From positions 1 through 64,000 of the forward strand of contig CAYVBK010000011.1 in NCBI GenBank assembly GCA_964449465.1: a DNA stretch of 64,000 nt, written 5' to 3'. This document shows positions 15,475-23,873 of the stretch, one piece after another (position 1 is the first letter of the stretch; each line of letters opens with the position of its first letter). This DNA comes from CAYRXM01 sp964449465 (GTDB lineage Bacteria > Chloroflexota > Anaerolineae > JAFGEY01). The notes beneath the pieces are model-generated. The model did not search any database. It had not been told where the DNA came from and saw only the letters and a program-made list of their open reading frames with translations. The translations under genes and the position numbers were made by a program.

Positions 15475-16615
15475 GAGGATTTATCTGGACTATCATGCTA
15501 CGACACCTGTTGATCCGCGCGTGCTTGAAGCCATGTTGCCTTATTTTACCGAGATCTTTGGTAATGCTGCCAGCGATCATTGCTATGGCCTTGAGGCAAA
15601 ACACGCCGTAGATGCTGCGCGCGAGCAAATTGCGGCAGTCATTAACGCCCGACCAGATGAGATTATCTTTACCAGTGGGGCGACCGAGTCCGATAACATC
15701 GCGCTTTTGGGCGTCGCAGAGAAATACGCGGATAAGGGCGATCACATCATTACCTGCGTCACCGAACACAAAGCGATCTTGGATTGCTGTCATCGACTTG
15801 AACGTATGGGCAAACGGGTGACATATTTACCTGTAGACGCCTATGGCCTGGTTGACCCCGACGCTGTGCGCCAAACTATCACGCCGCAGACAATTCTGAT
15901 CTCGATTATGACGGCGAACAACGAAATCGGCACGCTTGCACCTGTGCAGGAGATCGGCGCTATTGCCAAAGAGCACAACATCCTGTTTCATACCGATGCG
16001 GCCCAGGCAGCAGGTTACATCCCTATGGATGTTCAAGCAATGCACATTGATATGATGTCCCTTTCGGCGCACAAGATTTACGGACCGAAAGGCGTTGGCG
16101 CACTGTACCGACGGCGCAGCAACCCGCGAGTTTTGCTCGAACCAAGGATTTATGGCGGAGGACATGAGCGAGGCATTCGCTCCGGCACGTTGAACGTGCC
16201 GGGTATTGTGGGATTTGGTGAGGCTGTACACATCGCACGGCAGGAAATGGATGCCGCGGCCCAGAAATATCGCGACTGGACACAACAGATCTATCAGCAG
16301 CTACAAGAAAAAATTGAGGGTGTCCAGTTGAATGGACACCCTACACAACGACTGCCGCACAATCTAAATGTGAGCATTCAAGGAGTAGATGCAAAAGCCC
16401 TGGTGATGACCCTCAAGGATATTGCCATCTCCACCGGTTCGGCCTGCACTGCGGCGTCAGTCGAACCCTCTCACGTCATCTTGGCGCTTGGGTTTGGCGA
16501 AGAACGGACGCATAGTGCGATTCGGATTGGAGTGGGACGGTTTAATAAACATAAGGATATTCAAATAGCGATAAGTAGACTTTTACAAACAGTGCGATCT
16601 CTAGCTAATGGGTAA
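15464..16615 (+). CDS. dndA: DndA/IscS-type cysteine desulfurase
   Basis: ATG 15464 has GGAG upstream; the frame extended to 15419 lies within dndE. The 383-residue PLP enzyme starts 'IYLDYHATTPVDPRV'. It has the PLP lysine in 'SLSAHKIYGPKG', the sugar-like 'RSGTLNVPGIVGFG' segment, and the persulphide cysteine in 'STGSACTAASVEPSHV'. It supplies activated sulphur to DndC. Its position as the last gene (dndC-D-E-A order) matches dndCDEA operons of archaea and some bacteria. The last 15 bp overlap the convergent DGQHR gene. Confidence 0.9.
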   Translation: MPIERIYLDYHATTPVDPRVLEAMLPYFTEIFGNAASDHCYGLEAKHAVDAAREQIAAVINARPDEIIFTSGATESDNIALLGVAEKYADKGDHIITCVTEHKAILDCCHRLERMGKRVTYLPVDAYGLVDPDAVRQTITPQTILISIMTANNEIGTLAPVQEIGAIAKEHNILFHTDAAQAAGYIPMDVQAMHIDMMSLSAHKIYGPKGVGALYRRRSNPRVLLEPRIYGGGHERGIRSGTLNVPGIVGFGEAVHIARQEMDAAAQKYRDWTQQIYQQLQEKIEGVQLNGHPTQRLPHNLNVSIQGVDAKALVMTLKDIAISTGSACTAASVEPSHVILALGFGEERTHSAIRIGVGRFNKHKDIQIAISRLLQTVRSLANG

Positions 16616-17875
16616 TTCTGCTTGTGGATTATCAACTACTTTCTTATATTCTGTAATAACATCGTAATTCTTGCGCGGATTTTGTCTAATATAGTACAAA
16701 AATATCCCTTCTCTCAACAAATCACTTGACTTTGAGTTGATCCTCTGTAGCGTTGGGTTCCAAAGTACGTGTTTCCATGGAGCATTATTTAGTATCATTG
16801 GCGCCGCAGATAAAGTTTGTACTGCTAGCCTCATCTCAGTACCTCTATCCATCATTATTCGTACTACTCTAGCAAAGGTTTTTTGTCCTAGCGGGCGGAA
16901 CATTAAATGCCCACCATCTTGAGTACGATATTTGCTCACAATCTTTTCATGCGGCTGAGAATCAAATACTTCTTGGTACTCTGAAATATACTCTTTTAAG
17001 AGTTGCCAATATTCAACCTGTTCTTGGTAAATAGATTCTAATATTTCATCAGCCGGTCGTCGGTGCTTGAGTTTTTTTATAGCTGATCGCTGATTCCTAT
17101 CCAAGATTGGAGTGTGAATAGTTTCTACAATATCATAAAGTGCCAAGATTGAAGTCAGACTGGTTTCGTTTTGTACTGGGATTGGCGTAGTTTTACCAAA
17201 AGAGACAAATCCAGCCGTATTTTCTTTTTCAATTGTAAAACCGGGATTTAGAAGATCAAATTCTTCGACCAATCGACGTGTAACAATCGCAAAAGCATCA
17301 TCTTCGTCTAGGGCAACTATTTCACCTTTGGAAACAGGTTTTGCATATCTGTTCAAAGTAGAAAAAAGTCGTCTTGTACGTGTTCGTCCTGCCTCATTAA
17401 TTCCATGAGCGACAAATATTGCTGCCAAGTCCTCATCTGCCAATTCCGGTTTGTTTACTAATGCTTTTTTTATTGCCTCAACTCGATGTTGTCCATCGAT
17501 AGCAAATAGTTGCTCATTGCCTTCAAATGTTAATAACCCAATCTTGTTACGCGAGTCCTCATCTAAATCAGGTGATCCCAACACAGGACTATTTCCTACT
17601 TCAATAGGGTACCATTGTGGTGCGCCCCCGTAAACCCCTACTACAATTGCATTGAAAAAACGCTCATCTTGCTCAAGTAAATAATCGACTATAGGCAATA
17701 TTCTCTGACTGATTTCTCTTTGAATCATATCACGCAAGTTTTCACTTTTGTGAATTTCGGTTGTTGGTTTTATCCAGCAATCAACATCCGAGAACTTGAG
17801 TGAGGTAATATAGTAAAACCAATCACCCATTGAACAACGCAATGCCGGAAATGTTTCTCTTTTTTGTTTTTTCAT
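16601..17875 (-). CDS. DGQHR-domain protein (DndB-like)
   Basis: 424 residues with the diagnostic DGQHR at 127-131 ('LFAIDGQHRVEAIKKAL'), the signature of the DndB/DGQHR family. DndB represses dnd transcription in enterobacterial systems, and other DGQHR proteins have ParB-like folds. This one is AT-rich, is coupled by a 4-bp overlap to a GIY-YIG gene, and is last on the effector strand rather than first in the modification operon. It could be the DndB equivalent or part of a nuclease pair with the GIY-YIG protein. Family assignment is secure; role is inferred. Confidence 0.8.
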   Translation of the reverse strand: MKKQKRETFPALRCSMGDWFYYITSLKFSDVDCWIKPTTEIHKSENLRDMIQREISQRILPIVDYLLEQDERFFNAIVVGVYGGAPQWYPIEVGNSPVLGSPDLDEDSRNKIGLLTFEGNEQLFAIDGQHRVEAIKKALVNKPELADEDLAAIFVAHGINEAGRTRTRRLFSTLNRYAKPVSKGEIVALDEDDAFAIVTRRLVEEFDLLNPGFTIEKENTAGFVSFGKTTPIPVQNETSLTSILALYDIVETIHTPILDRNQRSAIKKLKHRRPADEILESIYQEQVEYWQLLKEYISEYQEVFDSQPHEKIVSKYRTQDGGHLMFRPLGQKTFARVVRIMMDRGTEMRLAVQTLSAAPMILNNAPWKHVLWNPTLQRINSKSSDLLREGIFLYYIRQNPRKNYDVITEYKKVVDNPQAELPIS

Positions 17876-18375
17876 CTTCGCAATACTCCCATCGGTGTAC
17901 GGACACTTGCAGGAAATTCTTTGTTATATGGAGGAAGGTAAGCCTCGATAAGATCGTCTTCCATTTGTTTTATGATATTGATCTGTGTGATCGGAGCATA
18001 ACAAAACCAAAGATAATCTTTCCACTTAACAAGCATCTCGTATTTATGAGCTTCTATATTTTTACCAGTTTTCTGCCCATATAAATATTCGGAATACCTC
18101 TGCCGAAAGCTGCGTTCTGTTTTGCCCACATAGAGCAGATACGCACAAGTACTATGATTAGCAATTCCTGGCATAACTACGAAAGAATAAACTCCGCATT
18201 GGCTATCTGGAATATACTCTCGCTGTGATTCATCAAATTGTATTCTTTTCCAGTCAAGATTGATTCGATTAGGATACTTTCGCCAGAGATTAGGATTCAG
18301 AATGATGTTAGATATCTGAAATGATCGAAATTCATCTGTTAATTGAATAGTAATCAAATCATGCATATTATTCAT
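17872..18375 (-). CDS. GIY-YIG nuclease-domain protein
   Basis: 167 residues. GVY (61-63) and 'LLYVGKTERSF' (80-90) form the GIY-YIG strands. Arg91/Arg93 in 'RQRYSEYL' and Glu139 in 'QMEDDLIEAYLPPYN' occupy the catalytic arginine and metal-ligand glutamate positions. The domain fills the C-terminal two-thirds, and the first 55 residues are unassigned. It overlaps the DGQHR gene by 4 bp and follows the Dnd-associated gene by 22 bp. In this operon it could be the cleaving subunit acting on unmodified DNA, but that is inference. Confidence 0.75.
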   Translation of the reverse strand: MNNMHDLITIQLTDEFRSFQISNIILNPNLWRKYPNRINLDWKRIQFDESQREYIPDSQCGVYSFVVMPGIANHSTCAYLLYVGKTERSFRQRYSEYLYGQKTGKNIEAHKYEMLVKWKDYLWFCYAPITQINIIKQMEDDLIEAYLPPYNKEFPASVRTPMGVLRR

Positions 18376-18397
18376 CCATCAATAATCTTAGATGTGC

Positions 18398-18808
18398 TTA
18401 AGAACTCAACATCCCCACCAAATTCCACAACGCTCGTCCGCCTTGCCCTAACAAATCCGCCTCAAGGTCGTAGATTCCGGCGTGCGCGTATTCTTCTGCT
18501 ATCGTCAAAATATCACCCAACTGCAATAGAACATTCACGTCGCGTGTATGCGAGAGTGCAATGGCCTTCAAGAGGACAAAATCATCCTCTGTGAAAACTT
18601 CACGCCGTATGGTGGTTTTCTTCCCCCCAGGTAACTTGCGACGTTCACCTTTACGATAACCACATAACACAGCGAACATAAATACATCTTTGTAGGTTTT
18701 GAAGGGCGAAGTTTCGATACTAGACTCCTCGGTCAAGTCTTTATAAATTTGCATCACCGATTCATCAATGTTCACCCGCTCGCTGCGTGACGACTCGATT
18801 TCAGCCAT
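18398..18808 (-). CDS. DNA phosphorothioation-associated protein 4-like
   Basis: ATG 18808 (after GAGGTG) is chosen over the frame start at 18850; it overlaps the upstream SMC gene by 8 bp. The 136-residue protein contains 'FKTYKDVFMFAVLCGYRKGE' in its first half and 'EEYAHAGIYDLEADL' near the end, the pattern I associate with the small protein found beside DndD-like ATPases in dnd restriction modules. It is probably a subunit of the effector complex; no catalytic motif is visible. Confidence 0.7.
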   Translation of the reverse strand: MAEIESSRSERVNIDESVMQIYKDLTEESSIETSPFKTYKDVFMFAVLCGYRKGERRKLPGGKKTTIRREVFTEDDFVLLKAIALSHTRDVNVLLQLGDILTIAEEYAHAGIYDLEADLLGQGGRALWNLVGMLSS

Positions 18809-20765
18809 GATGCACCTCTTCAATTGTAGTACAACTTGTAGTATGATCAAAATTCAGCCGGTACTCGGCCCCGATGCGCGATTCCAGATTTAAGCGGGCT
18901 TGTCCATAGAGTTCTTCATCGGTCACAAATAGTACCAATTGGTCGGCAAGCTCAGGAAGATGTTCCGTAATAGTATTACGATGTTGAGAGGAGAGCCGAC
19001 CAAATGGTGTGTCCATAACTAAAGGCGCTTCTTCCTCGCTAACTCGTGACATGGCAGTAATAAAGGATAGGCTCAATACTTGGCGTTCCCCGGCAGAGAG
19101 TTCCGGGCGCGCCGGCAAACCATAACGATCTATGACCTCTAGGTTGAAATCAGAACCTAGTTGAATATCCTGAAAATGGCTTTCTTTCCAAACCAGACGC
19201 TTGAAAATCTCTTTGGTTTTGCTTTCGATGCGTTGGCGCATATCGTCGGCAAACGTATGATATATTTCACCAATAGCATCGGCGGCCCGTTGCGCCAAGT
19301 CTAGCTTGACGCTGAGAAGCTGTTCTTTTCGTTCTTCTTTGCGTGCCGTTTCGATAGCTTGTTTCAATTCCTTGAGCTTGCGGTTATGCGCTTCAATTTG
19401 CCCCTTGAGTGCGCCAATCTCGATATTATTGCTGTCTATATCGGCCAGAAAATTTTGCCGCTGACTTTCTAATGCGCTGATTTCTTCTAGTGGTGATCCT
19501 TTGAGCTGACGGCGAATATCATCTAGTTCAGCGTCAAGCTGTTGGATAAAATCCACCAACTGCGCTCGTCTGCTCATCGCACTACTTAGGTCTTCTCCTC
19601 GTTGTTTTCGTTGTCCTTCAAATCCCTGAAGCGCGGCGTATGTGTTTAGAACATCATCTTCCAACGAACCCGGCATACTGCTATGCAGTAAAGCCAACAA
19701 TTGCTGGTGTTCAGGACTGCCTATCTCAAAGGGCCGCCCACAGATGCAGCGCATTTGATCTAACAAGTCTTGCACAAACTGTTGCCGAACGTTGCTTGGA
19801 ATCTCCCCTCGCTCGCGCTTTTCATTCAGTATTTGAAGTGCGCGTTCGATGACCGGCTTTCCTAATACAAAATAGGCTCCTGTTGCCAGATCCCGAATCT
19901 GCGCGATGACCGTCTCCAGTTCGCTGCGCCGTTGCTTGAGGTCGGCCTCGACATGATCGCGCTGCTGTTGTAAGGCTTTGGCATTAGGCTTTTCGCGCAG
20001 TGTCTGATCAATTTCAGCAACTTTGCGCTGGGCTGAAGAAATTTCCTGCCCAAGTTCCTCCATACGCTGTTCAGCCTTTTCGCGTTCTTGGCGCACTTGT
20101 TCTTCGCCATCCAGCAAATCACGTAATTTCTGCCCAGAGACTTTTCTAAGCTGTTTGCGATAATCTGTAGCCATATCTTCGAGATGACGGCGAGATCGTT
20201 CAAGTACCTTTAGCTTCAACACCAAATAGATCGCTTGCCGGACCTGATCTGCTGATTCTGGTTTGGCAAAGTTGTCAATCTTTTCGCCATCAAACAGAAA
20301 ATATTCGCGTACATTGACAGGCAGGATAGCATTCATCATTCCAATTGGGTTATTGACACGTTCAGCTTGCCCGTCAGAGCGCGTGCGCATAACAGTGAAC
20401 TCGTCGTCCTCATACCATTTGACATTGCTATGTTCTTGTTTGATACCCAGCAACGCGCGACGCACCAAATAACGGCCACCATTGTGCAAGAAAGTGATCT
20501 CCACTGAGGCTCGGACTAATTCGCCCACCGTGGCCTGACTCACAGCTTCCTTACTAGCAAGCTCTCCTACGTTTTCAATGACTCGCACATTTTCGACACT
20601 TGTTCCATAAAGACACCAATTAATTGCTAAAAATAATGAGGTTTTCCCGGCGCCGTTAATGCCTTCAATCACCGTGACGTTGTGTTGCGAATCTCGGGCA
20701 AATTCCAGCCGTTGGCGGCCATAATATTGTCGGAAATTTTCCAAAGTGATGCGTTCGAGTTTCAT
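18801..20765 (-). CDS. DndD-like SMC ATPase of the effector operon
   Basis: 654 residues. Walker A is GINGAGKT (35-42), coiled coils span about 180-500, a hinge-region 'RCICGRPFE' resembles half a Rad50-type hook, the signature is 'LSAGERQVLSLS' and Walker B is 'APLVMDTPFGRLS'. It is a paralogue of dndD but sits with a helicase and small partners on the opposite strand. A set of helicase, small protein, SMC ATPase and associated protein 4 resembles phosphorothioate-dependent antiviral modules such as PbeABCD, as far as I recall their composition. Confidence 0.8.
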   Translation of the reverse strand: MKLERITLENFRQYYGRQRLEFARDSQHNVTVIEGINGAGKTSLFLAINWCLYGTSVENVRVIENVGELASKEAVSQATVGELVRASVEITFLHNGGRYLVRRALLGIKQEHSNVKWYEDDEFTVMRTRSDGQAERVNNPIGMMNAILPVNVREYFLFDGEKIDNFAKPESADQVRQAIYLVLKLKVLERSRRHLEDMATDYRKQLRKVSGQKLRDLLDGEEQVRQEREKAEQRMEELGQEISSAQRKVAEIDQTLREKPNAKALQQQRDHVEADLKQRRSELETVIAQIRDLATGAYFVLGKPVIERALQILNEKRERGEIPSNVRQQFVQDLLDQMRCICGRPFEIGSPEHQQLLALLHSSMPGSLEDDVLNTYAALQGFEGQRKQRGEDLSSAMSRRAQLVDFIQQLDAELDDIRRQLKGSPLEEISALESQRQNFLADIDSNNIEIGALKGQIEAHNRKLKELKQAIETARKEERKEQLLSVKLDLAQRAADAIGEIYHTFADDMRQRIESKTKEIFKRLVWKESHFQDIQLGSDFNLEVIDRYGLPARPELSAGERQVLSLSFITAMSRVSEEEAPLVMDTPFGRLSSQHRNTITEHLPELADQLVLFVTDEELYGQARLNLESRIGAEYRLNFDHTTSCTTIEEVHHG

Positions 20766-20794
20766 ATACTATTCATCTCCGCGTCAAACATTGA

Positions 20795-21007
20795 TTATCT
20801 TGCAGATTGGAAAAGCTCGTACTCGTCAGTGTCATCGCGCTCTAGCTGCTGCCGCGCAATCCGCGTGATGATTTCGTCAATTTGCTCTTTCACGCGAGGA
20901 CGTTCCATCGAGATATGCTGCTGCTCCAGTTCACCCACTTCGTAGACAATCCTTTGAATGGCCGGATCATAGGTTAAGAACAATTCCTTCAGACGATCCT
21001 TGAGCAC
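20795..21007 (-). CDS. Small helical protein between helicase and SMC genes
   Basis: GTG 21007 is preferred because GGAGG lies 5 nt upstream; TTG 21022 overlapping the helicase stop is the alternative (75 aa). The 70-residue product is charged and helical ('KDRLKELFLTYDPAIQRIVYE' pattern, then 'KEQIDEIITRIARQQLERDD'). It is likely a structural subunit bridging its neighbours. No family motif is recognisable, but the tight spacing makes it a true operon member. Confidence 0.65.
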   Translation of the reverse strand: MLKDRLKELFLTYDPAIQRIVYEVGELEQQHISMERPRVKEQIDEIITRIARQQLERDDTDEYELFQSAR

Positions 21008-21018
21008 TTTTACCTCCG

Positions 21019-23100
21019 TCAAAAATCACGCAATCCGTATCGTGTGGCAATATCCCAAATCACATCTAATGCCTGATGTTTGTTTCGCGCTGGGCCAGCA
21101 AATTCCTTGAAACGCTGTAATTCCCGGCGGATTATGCTGCGCTCAGACTTGAACTCGGACGAATCCTGCGTCATTATCCATACATCTGGCGGCACGGCGA
21201 TCAGGTCGTGAATAACCGCAAATTCCTTGCCCGACGCCTTGCGCAAGATGCGTCCGCGCCGTTGGATGAATTCGCGTGGATTGCTGCTGCTTGCCAAAAA
21301 GTAGGCCGTCCGCGTATCCGGCACATCTACGCCTTCGTCCAAACATTTCATGGCTACCAAAGCTTGCCATTCGCCATTGGCGAAACCGGCCAACAATCGC
21401 TGGCGTTCCTCGGCGGTTTCTTCGGCGGTAAATCGGTGAACCAGTAACCCTTTATCCCACCCCAAAAGCTGCATGACTTGATCGATCTGTCCCGGCGCGC
21501 AGTAAAAGAGTGTGTGTTGCATATCAGTCACGGCATCTACCAATTCGGCCAAGACCGCCAGTTTATTTTTGGCCTGGTTGAGCAAATCGGCGCGTTTGAT
21601 CAAGAGCCGCTTGAGAATTTCCTGGCTATCTTGGTCTTTGCGGCTGGTCAACCGCGCAATCTTGAGCGAAAGCTCTTGGTAGGCTTGCATTTCCTCATCC
21701 GTCAGAGCAACCAGATGAGGATAGTAATAATATTCGGTGAGACTCAATCCAATTGCAGCTTCAAGTGGCAAGGCAAAAACGGTCTCGCCAAAATAGGCGC
21801 GCAACAAGGCCGTTCCCTCATCATCAAACCAGCGGTCTGGCGTAGCAGACAACGCCAACCGGAACGCAACGTGTTCAGGATAACTCTGTCGACCGCGTTC
21901 TGCGCCCAAATGATGCGCCTCATCTGCAATCAACAACATTGGGCCAGTCAAGCGCGCCAGGCTGCTCTGAAACTCGTCGGTAATAAATGTAGTATGAGTA
22001 ACAATCACCGAGATGACCTCGCGGTGCCCGCCGTTAAATTCAATGATCTGCTGGTTCAGTTTGTCTATCCAACGGCTTTTGCTTTGGTAGGCCAGCAAGG
22101 GGTGATAGCCGAACGCCTGCGCCTCTACGGCCCATTGATCCACCAAATGTTGATAGGGCACAGCGATGACGACAGCCAGACGTTTCTGCTGATCAAAAAG
22201 CCGCACAGAAGCCGCCAGCGCCGTAATGGTTTTCCCTGTGCCGGTTGCCATCTCGAGGAAACCATGCCCATGAGCCAGCCACGCAGCTATGGCTTGTTCC
22301 TGATAGTCGCGCAAGGCAATATCTGGCGACATCGTGGGACGCGCCGAGATCGTGGCTAACCGGTATGGAAATTGAGCTTCTTTTAAGCGACGCAGATTTT
22401 CCCAATCGGGTTCTCTGTAGGGTCGTTCTTGTGTGCGCAGCCGCACAATGCGCTCGCGCGCGGCAGTAGACAAATCAAAGACTTGTACATTGACGTCCTG
22501 ATTGTGCCACAGACATTCAAACCGTTCCACGTCGGCCTGCACCAAAGGCGCCAAAGCTGGATCCCAAGAACAGAATACCTTGATAGATTCGTAATTGCGC
22601 GTTCCCTGGACGCTATCATTGTAGGAGCCATTAAAGCTGACCTGGTTGCCTTCAGCGTCAGTGAAAATGCCAAACTTGTCATGGAAATCTCCGCGATCCA
22701 ACTTGTTACGCGGCAACGCCAGCTTGAAAGTTAGAATCCCGTCTGCAACCAACCATGCCAACGCTGAAAGCGTTTTCTCTTGCAACTCGCATTCAAGTTG
22801 CCCCACATTGATCAAGATCGCTTTACGCAGAACCTCATCGCAACGCGCCGCTTCTCCAATCGTTAACGCCTCCCAATCTTGTTCGCTCAAAATGGGGCTG
22901 GTGACCCAACGTGCATGCCCGCTGTTTCGCGCCAAAGCTGCCATCCCTGCCGCAGCGATCCGCAACCAGCCGGCGCTAAAAAAGCCGACACCACGATTGT
23001 AGGTGACTGCATTTTCCAGAGCCGGAACAAAAAAACTGTTCACCAGATCATGCTCAGAAGTATTCATCACAGTTGTGAAGCGCAATTGCCGCAGATTCAT
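21019..23100 (-). CDS. PLD-like plus DEAH helicase, phosphorothioation-dependent restriction enzyme type
   Basis: 693 residues. The N-terminal phospholipase-D-like nuclease region has 'HDKFGIF' (140-146) and 'NGSYND' (157-162), the HxK...N/GS pattern. A superfamily 2 helicase follows: GTGKT (287-291), DEAH (393-396), 'LSATPDR' (418-424) and QRRGR (613-617). This fusion matches the restriction enzyme family associated with DNA phosphorothioation (dnd_restrict type). It is the first gene of the minus-strand effector operon, about 255 bp downstream of the repeated promoter cassette. It would attack DNA lacking phosphorothioates. Confidence 0.85.
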   Translation of the reverse strand: MNLRQLRFTTVMNTSEHDLVNSFFVPALENAVTYNRGVGFFSAGWLRIAAAGMAALARNSGHARWVTSPILSEQDWEALTIGEAARCDEVLRKAILINVGQLECELQEKTLSALAWLVADGILTFKLALPRNKLDRGDFHDKFGIFTDAEGNQVSFNGSYNDSVQGTRNYESIKVFCSWDPALAPLVQADVERFECLWHNQDVNVQVFDLSTAARERIVRLRTQERPYREPDWENLRRLKEAQFPYRLATISARPTMSPDIALRDYQEQAIAAWLAHGHGFLEMATGTGKTITALAASVRLFDQQKRLAVVIAVPYQHLVDQWAVEAQAFGYHPLLAYQSKSRWIDKLNQQIIEFNGGHREVISVIVTHTTFITDEFQSSLARLTGPMLLIADEAHHLGAERGRQSYPEHVAFRLALSATPDRWFDDEGTALLRAYFGETVFALPLEAAIGLSLTEYYYYPHLVALTDEEMQAYQELSLKIARLTSRKDQDSQEILKRLLIKRADLLNQAKNKLAVLAELVDAVTDMQHTLFYCAPGQIDQVMQLLGWDKGLLVHRFTAEETAEERQRLLAGFANGEWQALVAMKCLDEGVDVPDTRTAYFLASSSNPREFIQRRGRILRKASGKEFAVIHDLIAVPPDVWIMTQDSSEFKSERSIIRRELQRFKEFAGPARNKHQALDVIWDIATRYGLRDF

Positions 23101-23186
23101 TGATTGTTGTTCTGCCTGTATTGATTCCCGCTACATCCGATTGTGCTCAAACAGAGCATCCTCCACAGCCACTCCTTCCACTTTGT

Positions 23187-23357
23187 TCATCTATCTAGCG
23201 AGTGACTTGTCGAGTTATAAAGGTTGTCACTACATATCATTGTTTGTTGTTTCGGGCAAATCGATATCAGAATGAAGGAACAAAGATAGTGCCAATCGAC
23301 AATTCGCCGCATTCGGGCGTCCGGCTTGGAGCAGATCAAAATCAGACGCCGTTTCAT
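23187..23357 (-). CDS. Possible 56-aa leader ORF under the repeated promoter
   Basis: ATG 23357 lies inside the repeat with the same AGGTGG spacing as in the left copy and runs to TGA 23187-23189. The sequence ('MKRRLILICSKPDARMRRI' then Cys/Ser-rich) does not resemble a conserved protein. It ends 87 bp before the helicase start. It may be a leader peptide, or a by-product of copying the start codon together with the promoter. Confidence 0.3.
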   Translation of the reverse strand: MKRRLILICSKPDARMRRIVDWHYLCSFILISICPKQQTMICSDNLYNSTSHSLDR

Positions 23358-23446
23358 CTCACCACCTGGCGAATTTACAACATTATAACATGCGCTGTCG
23401 TTATCGTAAAATCACGCGCAATAATTGTCGCTTTGCCATAAAACAA
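23343..23446 (-). promoter_or_regulatory. Right copy of duplicated promoter cassette
   Basis: About 88% identical to 10885-10988 in the same orientation. On the minus strand it carries TATAAT with a TTTACG-like -35 at about 17 bp, then AGGTGG and ATG 23357. It is the only promoter-like sequence between the integrase side and the effector operon that starts at 23100. The copies are 12.46 kb apart. Confidence 0.75.
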
Positions 23447-23873
23447 CGGGTTGACAACATGGCCCACAGCGGCTACAATACAGGGCTGGTCGAAAAAGCA
23501 ACCCGACCATGCCAGACGTTTTGCTTGTATCGAGGTCGGCTCAGACGAAACCGTGACATCCAAGTCTTTCACTGGTGGTGGAAAAAGATGGGGCGCCTCC
23601 CGCAGTGGAGTTGCGTGTTGGTTAGCAATGCCCTTGAGCACGATTCCTTTGCAGATCGGCGAGCGGATTGTGTGGAAAGCGGTGTTAACGGTAATCTTGC
23701 CGGTGTAGGAATCGCCGACCCGCTGCCCTATCGCTGACTCAACCGGTAGAATTTTTATCTTTTAATATACATATAAATTCATAAATAGGTAATTAAAACC
23801 GGGTTGATGTGTGTTTTTGGGCAAAATAGCTTATGAAAAGGATAGTTTTAGAACTTTATTCGGGAGCATTTTG
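23447..23873. other. Spacer between effector promoter and recombinase
   Basis: About 430 bp. Short frames are open on both strands (for example minus 23641-23375, which runs into the repeat), and the region 23500-23740 has codon-like texture, but I recognise no protein. It may be a decayed gene. The last 120 bp are AT-rich with the ribosome site GGGAG just before 23874. Confidence 0.4.

Noticed and set aside
16318..16341. Perfect 9-bp hairpin (GGGTGTCCA/TGGACACCC) inside dndA followed by CTAC, resembling the REP elements
   Set aside because: It encodes the family-conserved cysteine-desulfurase stretch 'VQLNGHPTQRLPHNLN', so the symmetry is most simply coincidental coding sequence, not an insertion.
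10885..23446. Reading the 104-bp direct repeats purely as attachment sites of the 23.9-kb recombinase
   Set aside because: The recombinase lies outside the pair, the copies differ at about 12 positions, and both coincide with promoter and start signals of minus-strand operons. Kept only as a secondary possibility.
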